Source: Merdimonas faecis (GTDB lineage: Bacteria; Bacillota; Clostridia; Lachnospirales; Lachnospiraceae). From it: a DNA stretch of 47,716 nucleotides. The stretch spans positions 1 to 47,716 of the forward strand of contig NZ_MIEH01000030.1 of the NCBI RefSeq assembly GCF_001754075.1, given 5' to 3'. Positions 16,180-22,996 of this stretch are shown piece by piece; position 1 is the stretch's first letter; every line of letters starts with the position of its first letter. A program made the position numbers and the translations under genes. Under the pieces are notes generated by a model. That model worked only from the letters and a program-made list of their open reading frames with translations, was not told the origin of the DNA and did not search any database.

Positions 16180-17601
16180 CTAGAAGCGAAAGTCTCTTCT
16201 GTTGTTTTCCCGAATTAACCGTAAGTTTTCCACAACGACTGCCCGGGCTTTTTCGTTGGGCACGTTCAGCACCTCTTTGTCGATGAGCCGGTCGCCGATG
16301 GCTTTGGTCTCCGGAGAGGCATAATCCATCAGGTATTCTTCCAGGGTCATCAGTGCATTTGGATGGCAGCAGTTCTGGATCTGGCCGCTCTTGCACAGGG
16401 ACATAAAGCGGTCGCCGGTGCGGCCTTCCCGATAGCAGGCGGTACAGAAGCTGGGGATGTAGTCCATCTCCATGAGCCAGCGTACGACCTCATCCAGGGT
16501 ACGGGTGTCGATAACGTCGAACTGCTCAGAGCGCTCGTCTTCCGGTTCTGGTTCGCAGTAGCCGCCCACACTGGTGCGGGAGCCGCCGCTGATCTGAGAG
16601 ATGCCAAGATGGAGGACGCGCTCCCGCACCTTCTGGCTTTCCCGGGTAGAAATGATCATGCCGGTGTAAGGTACGGCGATCCGGATACAGGCAACGATCT
16701 TGGCAAAGGTATCATCGTCAATGCCGTTGGTAAATGCACTGGCGTCAATGTCATCTGCATTGCGGAGCCTGGGCACGCTGATGGTGTGCGGGCCTACGCC
16801 AAACGCAGCCTCCAGATGCTCAGCGTGCATGAGAAGTCCGGCAAATTCATAGCGGTATTTGTCCAAACCAAAGAGAACGCCTAAGCCCACATCATCGATA
16901 CCGCCTTCCATAGCCCGGTCCATGGCCTCCGTATGATAATCATAGTTGTGCTTTGGCCCTGTGGGATGCAGCTCCAGATAGCTTTCCTTGTGGTAGGTCT
17001 CCTGGAACAGAATATAGGTGCCGATGCCCGCTTCTTTTAAGAGACGGTAATCGTCTACAGTGGTGGCGGCAATGTTGATATTTACCCGGCGGATCGCGCC
17101 ATTTTTGTGTTTAATGCTGTAGATGGTGTTGATACAGTCCAGATAATATTCCATGGTATTGTGGACCGGATCCTCGCCGGCTTCCAGGGCCAGTCTTTTA
17201 TGTCCCATATCCTGCAGGGCAATGACCTCCCGGCGGATATCCTCCTGGCTCAGCTTTTTACGGGGAATGTGTTTGTTCTTTAAGTGGTAAGGACAGTAAG
17301 TGCAGCCGTTGATGCAGTAGTTGGAAAGATACAGCGGCGCAAATAATACAATCCGGTTTCCGTAAAAATCTTTTTTGATCTGTTCCGCCAGACGGAAGAT
17401 TTTTTCATTCATCTCCGGATCCTGACAGGCAAGGAGTACGGACGCCTCCCGGTGGGAAAGCCCTTTGCGTTTTGCGGCCTTTTCAATGAGAGACTCGATC
17501 AGCGGCAGATTATCCTTGTTTTCATCTGCGTAGGCCAGTGTCTCCACAATTTCTTCGTGATTGATAAAATCATCGGCGTGTTTTGAATTTACATCGTACA
17601 T
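16180..17601 (-). CDS. hydG: [FeFe]-hydrogenase maturase, tyrosine lyase
   Basis: HydG is a radical SAM enzyme that cleaves tyrosine to give the CO and CN ligands of the H-cluster. The 473-residue protein has the SAM cluster C96, C100, C103 in NYCINGCTYC and the second cluster CX2CX22C at C386, C389, C412 near the C-terminus, which is diagnostic of HydG and absent from plain ThiH. It lies between hydE and hydF on the minus strand. No hydrogenase structural gene is in this window. Confidence 0.96.
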   Translation of the reverse strand: MYDVNSKHADDFINHEEIVETLAYADENKDNLPLIESLIEKAAKRKGLSHREASVLLACQDPEMNEKIFRLAEQIKKDFYGNRIVLFAPLYLSNYCINGCTYCPYHLKNKHIPRKKLSQEDIRREVIALQDMGHKRLALEAGEDPVHNTMEYYLDCINTIYSIKHKNGAIRRVNINIAATTVDDYRLLKEAGIGTYILFQETYHKESYLELHPTGPKHNYDYHTEAMDRAMEGGIDDVGLGVLFGLDKYRYEFAGLLMHAEHLEAAFGVGPHTISVPRLRNADDIDASAFTNGIDDDTFAKIVACIRIAVPYTGMIISTRESQKVRERVLHLGISQISGGSRTSVGGYCEPEPEDERSEQFDVIDTRTLDEVVRWLMEMDYIPSFCTACYREGRTGDRFMSLCKSGQIQNCCHPNALMTLEEYLMDYASPETKAIGDRLIDKEVLNVPNEKARAVVVENLRLIRENNRRDFRF

Positions 17602-17648
17602 GATACAAATCCTCCTTATATTTATAAATTAAAAAATGTATTTCAAAT

Positions 17649-18695
17649 TTACATCCGGGAGTCGCCCCGGTCTGTTACGATCTGGTATCCGATGGCGCAC
17701 ATCCGGTCCTTCAGCTCCTGTATGCCGGCCGCTGCCTCTGCTCCGGTGCAAAGCTTGTTATCGTAAAGCGTATAATTTTCCCGCACATCGGCAGGGGAAA
17801 GATTGGGCATGATGACATTGGCGCCAGAAAGGATGCCGAGCTCCCGCCCGTTTGGTGCGATGGTGCCAAGCGCCGTGGTGGCGGGCAGCAGGACTTTTGG
17901 AAGGAGAAGGCGGATCAGTCCTAAAAGAAACAGCGTTTCTTCAAGTGTTCCGGCGGGCTCCCCCGCAAATGGGGTGGCATGATGGGGGATGAAAGGTCCG
18001 ATCCCTACCATATGGGGCCTAAGTTTTTCCAGAAATAAAAGGTCTTCGGCCAGGTATTCCGGCGTCTGCCCGGGAGCGCCCACCATAAATCCGGCACCCA
18101 CCTGATAGCCGATATCCTTCAGAGTCCAGAGGCATTTCTGGCGGGAAGCAGCTGTCAGGGATGAAGGATGGAGCAAGGAATAGTGGGCGGCATTAAATGT
18201 TTCGTGCCGCAGAAGATATCGGTCCGCCCCGGCCTGAAAGAGGGCCTGGTAGCTCTCCTTCGAACGCTCTCCGATGGAAAGTGTCACAGCGCAGTCAGGA
18301 AAACGGGACTTGATGGCGCCGACGATGCGGACCATACGTTCGTCTGTAAACCAGCCATCCTCGCCGCCCTGGAGGACAAATGTCCGAAAACCAAGGGCAT
18401 ATCCGGCGCTGCAGCAGGAAAGAATCTGTTCCTCGCCAAGACGGTAGCGCATAACCCCCGCATTGCTCTTTCGTATTCCGCAGTAATAGCAGTCATTTTT
18501 ACAATAATTTGTAAATTCAATGAGACCGCGGATATAGACGTCATGCCCGTAATGTTGGTGCCGTTCCTTTCTTGCCAGTGAAAATACATATTCGGCAAGA
18601 CTGTCTGTGCGTCCGCGGATCAGTGCGGCCCATTCTTCTTTTTCCAGATGCCGCGTATTTTGTAATTTTTGAACCAACTGTTGTAAATCGTCCAT
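17649..18695 (-). CDS. hydE: [FeFe]-hydrogenase maturase, radical SAM
   Basis: HydE is the radical SAM enzyme that acts with HydG and HydF in building the di-iron centre. The 348-residue TIM-barrel protein has the cluster motif C65, C69, C72 in YCKNDCYYCG, followed by family blocks such as FVLQGGEDGWFTDE and PHHATPFAGEPAGT. ATG 18695 is preferred because AGGAGG lies just upstream; a longer start at 18740 would fall inside the leader terminator hairpin. It is the first gene of hydE-hydG-hydF and is preceded by a structured leader. Confidence 0.95.
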   Translation of the reverse strand: MDDLQQLVQKLQNTRHLEKEEWAALIRGRTDSLAEYVFSLARKERHQHYGHDVYIRGLIEFTNYCKNDCYYCGIRKSNAGVMRYRLGEEQILSCCSAGYALGFRTFVLQGGEDGWFTDERMVRIVGAIKSRFPDCAVTLSIGERSKESYQALFQAGADRYLLRHETFNAAHYSLLHPSSLTAASRQKCLWTLKDIGYQVGAGFMVGAPGQTPEYLAEDLLFLEKLRPHMVGIGPFIPHHATPFAGEPAGTLEETLFLLGLIRLLLPKVLLPATTALGTIAPNGRELGILSGANVIMPNLSPADVRENYTLYDNKLCTGAEAAAGIQELKDRMCAIGYQIVTDRGDSRM

Positions 18696-18714
18696 AGACC
18701 GCCTCCTAAAACCG

Positions 18715-18898
18715 CAAAAAGACCTGGTGCGTGAAAGCACCAGGTCTTAAGGTCTGAAAGAAAGCCGTCTTTCGCCTGTAAAAGGACAAAATGACTGCCG
18801 AATCATCGATCTATCCAAGCGCCTTCTCACGCAGGTGTGACCCTTTGTGGTCAGTACGTTATTGAATAAATTATATCATAAGGCAGATAAGCCGACAA
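18715..18898 (-). promoter_or_regulatory. Promoter and structured leader with terminator ahead of hydE (attenuator candidate)
   Basis: On the minus strand, TTGTCG (18893-18898), a 17-bp spacer and TATAAT (18870-18875) form a promoter about 175 bases before hydE. The leader then contains at least two small hairpins, TGACC/GGTCA (about 18841-18856) and ATGATT/AGTCAT around a CGGC loop. It ends in the perfect hairpin AAGACCTGGTGC/GCACCAGGTCTT (18719-18748) followed by TTTTT, just before the hydE Shine-Dalgarno. This is the layout of a transcription-attenuating riboswitch or protein-controlled leader. It matches no riboswitch consensus I know. Confidence 0.65.
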
Positions 18899-18928
18899 TC
18901 AAAGATTATATTTTCACAATGTCTGAAA

Positions 18929-19399
18929 TTAGCCCCGCAGAGAAGCGATCAACCGCTTGGGCTTTAAGAGCAGATCCAGCCCGTCATTTATGGAAGTAAC
19001 GCACACATCCGCGTCAGAGAGTAAACGGCCATGAGCGCCTTCCGGGCCGATGACCGCTACAGACAGTGCGGCGTCCCGGCACATCAAAAGATCATTTCGC
19101 CCGTTTCCCATGGCGGCGCAGGAATCCTCGCCCAGCTCCCGGAGAATCCGGTGCTTTTCCTGCATGGCGGCTCCGGTGGGAAATGTACGGATCGTCACCG
19201 GAAGATCTGCGCATATTTGGGCGGCAGTACCATGAGTATCTGCTGTCAGCACGTAGATATCAACTTCTTCCGAAAGCCTCAGGAGCTGTTCCCTGACCGG
19301 TTCCGGGATTTCTCCGTCCAGTGCGATCGTTCCGTTATAATCCAATAGCAGATTTTGAAGACAAAGTGTCCGGTATCCAGGTATTTCGATTGTTATCAT
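18929..19399 (-). CDS. HAD-superfamily phosphatase, soluble P-type-ATPase-like
   Basis: This 156-residue protein contains the HAD core without a membrane part: motif I D20-YNGTI, LTADTHG as motif II, and GNGRNDLLMCRDAALSVAVIG as motif IV. It resembles the stand-alone phosphorylation domain of P-type ATPases. The residue two after the nucleophile Asp is Asn (DYNGT) rather than Asp. This fits the ATPase-like group, where it is Thr, better than ordinary phosphatases. The substrate is unknown. It is divergent from the glycosylase gene at 19519, with no other operon partner. Confidence 0.7.
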   Translation of the reverse strand: MITIEIPGYRTLCLQNLLLDYNGTIALDGEIPEPVREQLLRLSEEVDIYVLTADTHGTAAQICADLPVTIRTFPTGAAMQEKHRILRELGEDSCAAMGNGRNDLLMCRDAALSVAVIGPEGAHGRLLSDADVCVTSINDGLDLLLKPKRLIASLRG

Positions 19400-19518
19400 A
19401 AGTTTTTACCGCCTCCTGTTTTCGATTTCCTGCCACCACCTTATCATAATCACTGGATTCCCGCAAGCAAACTGTGCTATGATAAGACACAGATTGACGA
19501 AAAGAGGGCAGAAGAAAA

Positions 19519-20034
19519 ATGGAAATCACGCAGGTGACTCATGAATTTAAGCCAATATTTGATGAAACATCCCGGGTGCTGATGCTGGGGACCATGCCGT
19601 CGCCTAAGTCCCGGGAGGTTGGGTTCTATTACGGCCATCCAAGGAACCGTTTCTGGAAGGTGGTATCCGCTGTCTGCGGAGAACCCTATCCGGAGACGAA
19701 AGAAGAGAAAATCGCATTTGCCCTCCGGAACCATATTGCCGTGTGGGATGTGCTGGCTTCCTGTGAAATCCGGGGCGCGGAGGATGGCAGTATCCGCAAC
19801 CCAGTTCCCAACGATATGGATGTGATCTTAAAGCATGCGGACATCCAGGCTGTATTTGCCACAGGAGCAAAGGCAGCACAACTTTATAAAAGGCATTGCT
19901 ATCCGAAAACCGGTATCCCGGCAGTCTGCCTGCCATCCACCAGCCCTGCCAACTGCCGGACGTCCTATGAAGAACTGTATGAGGCGTACAGAGCGATCCT
20001 TCCATATATAAAGAAGGGAAAAAATTTGAAATAA
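19519..20034 (+). CDS. DNA-deoxyinosine glycosylase (uracil-DNA glycosylase superfamily)
   Basis: This 171-residue protein matches the hypoxanthine/deoxyinosine glycosylase branch of the UDG fold, which removes deaminated adenine from DNA. Key blocks are LGTMPSPKSREVGFYYGHPRNRFW (about 21-44), AVWDVLASCEIRGAEDGSI, and a C-terminal LPSTSPAN that would be the minor-groove loop. ATG 19519 has GAGGGCAGAAG ahead. The macrodomain gene follows after 18 bases, so both repair-related genes are probably co-transcribed. Confidence 0.88.
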   Translation: MEITQVTHEFKPIFDETSRVLMLGTMPSPKSREVGFYYGHPRNRFWKVVSAVCGEPYPETKEEKIAFALRNHIAVWDVLASCEIRGAEDGSIRNPVPNDMDVILKHADIQAVFATGAKAAQLYKRHCYPKTGIPAVCLPSTSPANCRTSYEELYEAYRAILPYIKKGKNLK

Positions 20035-20052
20035 AATCTGGAAAGGGAAACC

Positions 20053-20871
20053 ATGACAAGAGAAGAAAAAATAGACTGGCTGATCCAGTATCTGAAAAAA
20101 GAGAACGCCGGCTATGCGGCAATCCAGGAACCGGTGAACCTTGTGGAAAAACGCCGGCTTCTGCGGAGTCTGATGAATGTGCGCTGGCCGATGGAAGCGT
20201 CTGACAAGTTTTATGAAATCCAGGATGCGCTTCTGAAGGAAGAGCTGGCGGAAAAAGGAATCGTAGATGTAGACAGTCTTCCGACCGTGGCAGAGCAGTA
20301 TCCGGAGGCGGAGCTTCGAAATCCTGACCGTATCTGCCTTTGGCAGGGGGATATCACCAGGCTGCGGGCAGACGCCATTGTTAATGCAGCCAACAGCGAG
20401 ATGCTGGGATGTTTCGTCCCCTGCCACGGCTGTATTGACAATGCCATCCATTCCGCCGCAGGAATCCAGCTTCGCAATGAATGTGCTGAATTAATGGAAG
20501 CGCAGGGAAAAGAAGAGCCTGTCGGAAAAGCAAAGATCACCGGCGGTTACAACTTGCTGGCAAAGCACGTGATCCATACCGTCGGGCCCATCGTAGGAAT
20601 GCAGGTCACCAGACAGCAGGAAGAGGAGCTTCTTTCCTGCTACTTAAGTTGTCTGCGCCTGGCAGAAAAGAACCAGCTTTCTTCCATTGCTTTTTGCTGC
20701 CTCTCCACTGGAGAATTCCATTTCCCCAATAAGCTTGCGGCAAAGATTGCTGTGGAAAATGTGGATAAGTACCTGATGAAATCGGGGATAAAACGGGTGA
20801 TATTTAATGTGTTTAAAGATGAAGACTATCACCTGTACACAAAAAAGTTTCTGGGGACGGGGGATTTCTAG
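20053..20871 (+). CDS. Macrodomain protein-ADP-ribose hydrolase, zinc type
   Basis: This 272-residue protein has a helical N-terminal part of about 90 residues and then a macrodomain: QGDITRLRADAIVNAANSEMLG, the CHGC-containing segment FVPCHGCIDNAIHSAAG typical of the zinc-dependent hydrolases, and VIHTVGP. Such enzymes remove ADP-ribose from proteins. The last codons, the five residues GTGDF and the TAG stop, lie inside a family-2 palindrome. The native C-terminus has therefore probably been replaced by the repeat, without damage to the fold. A TGTGGATAA sequence also lies within the gene at 20760. Confidence 0.9.
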   Translation: MTREEKIDWLIQYLKKENAGYAAIQEPVNLVEKRRLLRSLMNVRWPMEASDKFYEIQDALLKEELAEKGIVDVDSLPTVAEQYPEAELRNPDRICLWQGDITRLRADAIVNAANSEMLGCFVPCHGCIDNAIHSAAGIQLRNECAELMEAQGKEEPVGKAKITGGYNLLAKHVIHTVGPIVGMQVTRQQEEELLSCYLSCLRLAEKNQLSSIAFCCLSTGEFHFPNKLAAKIAVENVDKYLMKSGIKRVIFNVFKDEDYHLYTKKFLGTGDF

Positions 20872-20886
20872 AAATCCCCCGTCCCC
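20853..20886. repeat. Family-2 palindrome, copy B
   Basis: The 34-nt palindrome is fully symmetric here (17-bp arms). It overlaps the last 19 bases of the macrodomain gene and supplies its stop codon. This is the only copy of either family whose immediate outer flanks (TTTCT and AATGA) do not pair. Two DnaA-box-like sequences follow at 20908-20927. Confidence 0.9.
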
Positions 20887-20907
20887 AATGAAAGTCAAGG
20901 AAAGGAA

Positions 20908-20927
20908 TGTGGATAATTTGTGGATAA
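20908..20927 (+). repeat. Tandem DnaA-box-like pair at the AEC transporter start
   Basis: TGTGGATAA occurs at 20908-20916 and again at 20919-20927, an offset of 11 bases or about one helical turn. The GTG start codon of the next gene (20920-20922) lies inside the second copy. Confidence 0.7.
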
Positions 20928-21864
20928 CCTTATTTTCAGCTTAAATGCGACGATTCCGGTGTTTTTACTAATGGTTCTGGGACTTGTGTTCCGCAGGATC
21001 GGATGGATCGACGAGGCGTTTGCCTCGAAATTGAATCAGTTTGTGTTCCGGGTGCCGCTGCCGCTTTTGGTGTTTGAGGATCTGGCGACGGTGGATTTTT
21101 CTCAGATCTGGAACGTAAAGTTTGTGTTGTTCTGTTTTGTGGCAACACTTCTTTCGATTCTGCTATGTGCAGGGATTTCCATGCTTTGGAAGGATCGGGC
21201 GATCCGCGGTGAATTTATTCAGGCCTCTTACCGCAGCAGCGCGGCGCTTCTTGGGATTGCATTTATCCAGAATATTTATGGTTCGGCAGGGATGGGGCCG
21301 TTGATGATCATCGGAAGCGTACCGCTCTACAATATGATGGCTGTGGTGGTGCTGTCCGTGTTCCGGCCGGGACAGCAAGGCCTCGATAAAACAGTGGTAA
21401 AAAGAACAATGACTGGAATTGTGACCAATCCGATCATTTTGGGAATCGTGGCCGGCCTTCTGTGGTCAGCGCTTGGGCTGCCGCTCTCTGGTATCCCAGG
21501 AAAGACTATCGGAAATATCGCCAGTATGGCGACGCCCCTGGGGCTGATGGCCATGGGCGCCTCCTTTGATATCCAGAAAGCGGTACAGAAAGGGCGGCCG
21601 GCGATCGTAGCATCTGTTATGAAGCTTGTCGGTTTCTGCGTGATCTTTCTGCCTGTGGCCATAGCATTTGGCTTCCGGGAGGAAGAGCTGGTGGCGATCC
21701 TGGTGATGCTGGGATCGGCAACGACGGTCAGCTGTTATGTTATGGCAAGGAATATGGGACATGAGGGAGTGCTGACCTCCAGCACCGTCATGCTGACCAC
21801 GCTGTTCAGTGCGTTTACCCTGACCGGCTGGCTGTTCCTGCTAAGAAGCCTAGGCCTGATCTAA
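20920..21864 (+). CDS. AEC (auxin efflux carrier) family transporter
   Basis: This 314-residue membrane protein has about ten hydrophobic segments in two halves separated by a short cytoplasmic loop, as in the AEC family of organic-anion and amino-acid efflux permeases. Family-like blocks include RVPLPLLVFEDLA near residue 45 and SMATPLGLMAMGASFD past the middle. The likely start is GTG 20920, inside a DnaA-box-like sequence; GGAAAGGA at 20900-20906 could be the ribosome site. The substrate cannot be told. It converges with the flavoprotein gene at 21890. Confidence 0.85.
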   Translation: MDNLIFSLNATIPVFLLMVLGLVFRRIGWIDEAFASKLNQFVFRVPLPLLVFEDLATVDFSQIWNVKFVLFCFVATLLSILLCAGISMLWKDRAIRGEFIQASYRSSAALLGIAFIQNIYGSAGMGPLMIIGSVPLYNMMAVVVLSVFRPGQQGLDKTVVKRTMTGIVTNPIILGIVAGLLWSALGLPLSGIPGKTIGNIASMATPLGLMAMGASFDIQKAVQKGRPAIVASVMKLVGFCVIFLPVAIAFGFREEELVAILVMLGSATTVSCYVMARNMGHEGVLTSSTVMLTTLFSAFTLTGWLFLLRSLGLI

Positions 21865-21889
21865 AGACATTTTCCATATTTTCCTTGGC

Positions 21890-22435
21890 CTACTCACCTT
21901 TCAGGCTCCGGCCGAGGGCGCGCGCTTCCTCCAGGTAAGCCGAGCCCTCGATGTCGGCGGGCGTGTACATGCCGATGGCGTTCACTTCCCCTGCGTTTTC
22001 CCAATGCAGGTAATGACAGACAGCATGATAATGTGCATCCAGGGCATCTAAGGCCCAGGAATCCGTATCTCCGCAGGCTGCCAGCAGCACTGCCTGCTTT
22101 TTCTGCGCCCGGAGGACCTGATTATTGGCAAAAAAACGGTCGATAGCCATTTTAATCTGTGCGCTCATGCCAAAATAATAGAGAGGAGTGGAAAAGACCA
22201 CGCAGTCGGCCATAAGAAGCAGTGGATTCAGCTTCTCCATACCGTCCTTGTAGACGCAGCCATCCCCGGTATTCCGGCAGTGGTTACAGCCAAGGCAGGG
22301 GTGGAGATCCTCTTTTGCGGTATGAAAGGTATCCACGGTATGGCCTGCACTCAAGGCACCTTCTGCAAAAGCCTTCCGCAGAAGAGAGGTGGTTCCGTTT
22401 GGATGGGGACTTCCGTCCAGGATCAGTATTTTCAT
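21890..22435 (-). CDS. Flavodoxin-fold NAD(P)H oxidoreductase / iron-sulfur flavoprotein
   Basis: This 181-residue protein starts with the flavodoxin-like MKILILDGSPHPNGTT and has the compact cysteine motif CLGCNHCRNTGDGC (CX2CX2CX6C, residues about 47-60), which binds a 4Fe-4S cluster in iron-sulfur flavoproteins. FSTPLYYFGMSAQIKMAIDRF is the conserved FMN-binding region. Its probable job is small electron transfer or reductive detoxification in an anaerobe. The ribosome site GAAAGGAG precedes the start. The region before it holds no other gene up to the valS leader. Confidence 0.85.
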   Translation of the reverse strand: MKILILDGSPHPNGTTSLLRKAFAEGALSAGHTVDTFHTAKEDLHPCLGCNHCRNTGDGCVYKDGMEKLNPLLLMADCVVFSTPLYYFGMSAQIKMAIDRFFANNQVLRAQKKQAVLLAACGDTDSWALDALDAHYHAVCHYLHWENAGEVNAIGMYTPADIEGSAYLEEARALGRSLKGE

Positions 22436-22640
22436 AGTTTTCAGACTCCTTTCATCAGGGATGAACCCCTTTTTACTATTAAAATAACGGAGCGGAAAAG
22501 AAAAGTAAAGTGGTTTTAGAAGCGTACATATTCAGTCTCACAGCTCAGACGCACTGTATAGTCCGGCTTTTGACGTATGCGCCTGAGAAATCCCCGCTTA
22601 TGGCCGGACAGATACTTAAGAATTCCTAAAATTCCCTAAA
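22436..22640. other. Intergenic region between the flavoprotein gene and the valS T-box
   Basis: No gene is seen. A possible stem (GTCCGGC near 22560 with GCCGGAC near 22608) is present but lacks a T-run. The minus-strand ribosome-binding site and leader of the flavoprotein gene occupy the left end. Confidence 0.4.
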
Positions 22641-22644
22641 ATCC

Positions 22645-22673
22645 TTGACAAACCGGGGGTGGATGGCTATGAT
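22645..22673 (+). promoter_or_regulatory. SigA-type promoter of the valS operon
   Basis: TTGACA (22645-22650), 17 bp and TATGAT (22668-22673) lie just upstream of the T-box leader. Confidence 0.8.
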
Positions 22674-22689
22674 ATTCATTAGTTTATAC

Positions 22690-22950
22690 GTAAAGGCACA
22701 GATGAAGAGGAGTATGCAAGGACTTTTCCTGACAGAGAGGGCGCTCAAAAAAGAGGCTGAGAGGCGCCTGGGGATCAAAGATGCAGAAGGTAGCTTCGGA
22801 GCCGGATTGCTGAACGGATCATGAGTAGGCAGTCCCGGAGTCGTTCCCGTTAAAGAATAAGATGAGATGTATGGAAGCGTTTCTTCTATATAAATAAAGG
22901 TGGTACCGCGGTTATGTCGCCCTTTACGTTTTTGCGTAAAGGGTTTTTTA
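22690..22950 (+). promoter_or_regulatory. T-box leader (valine-type) with terminator
   Basis: The leader has a stem I region with an AGTA element (about 22708), the T-box sequence AAAGGTGGTACCGCGG at 22896-22911, and a terminator CCCTTTACG/CGTAAAGGG (22920-22943) with a T-run. Uncharged tRNA binding would favour the antiterminator and expression of valS. A candidate specifier is GTA (Val) at 22790-22792 in GAAGGTAGC; this exact triplet is tentative, but the gene downstream makes tRNA-Val the expected ligand. Confidence 0.92.
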
Positions 22951-22996
22951 ATATCCAAAATGTGAAAAAAGTGTGAAGGAATGTGAGGAGAAAACT

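Noticed and set aside
18719-18860. Glycine-riboswitch look-alike on the plus strand (CGCCTGTAAAAGGACA near 18772)
   Set aside because: Only a short stretch is similar, the remaining aptamer core is missing, and the promoter and terminator arrangement fits the minus strand and hydE.
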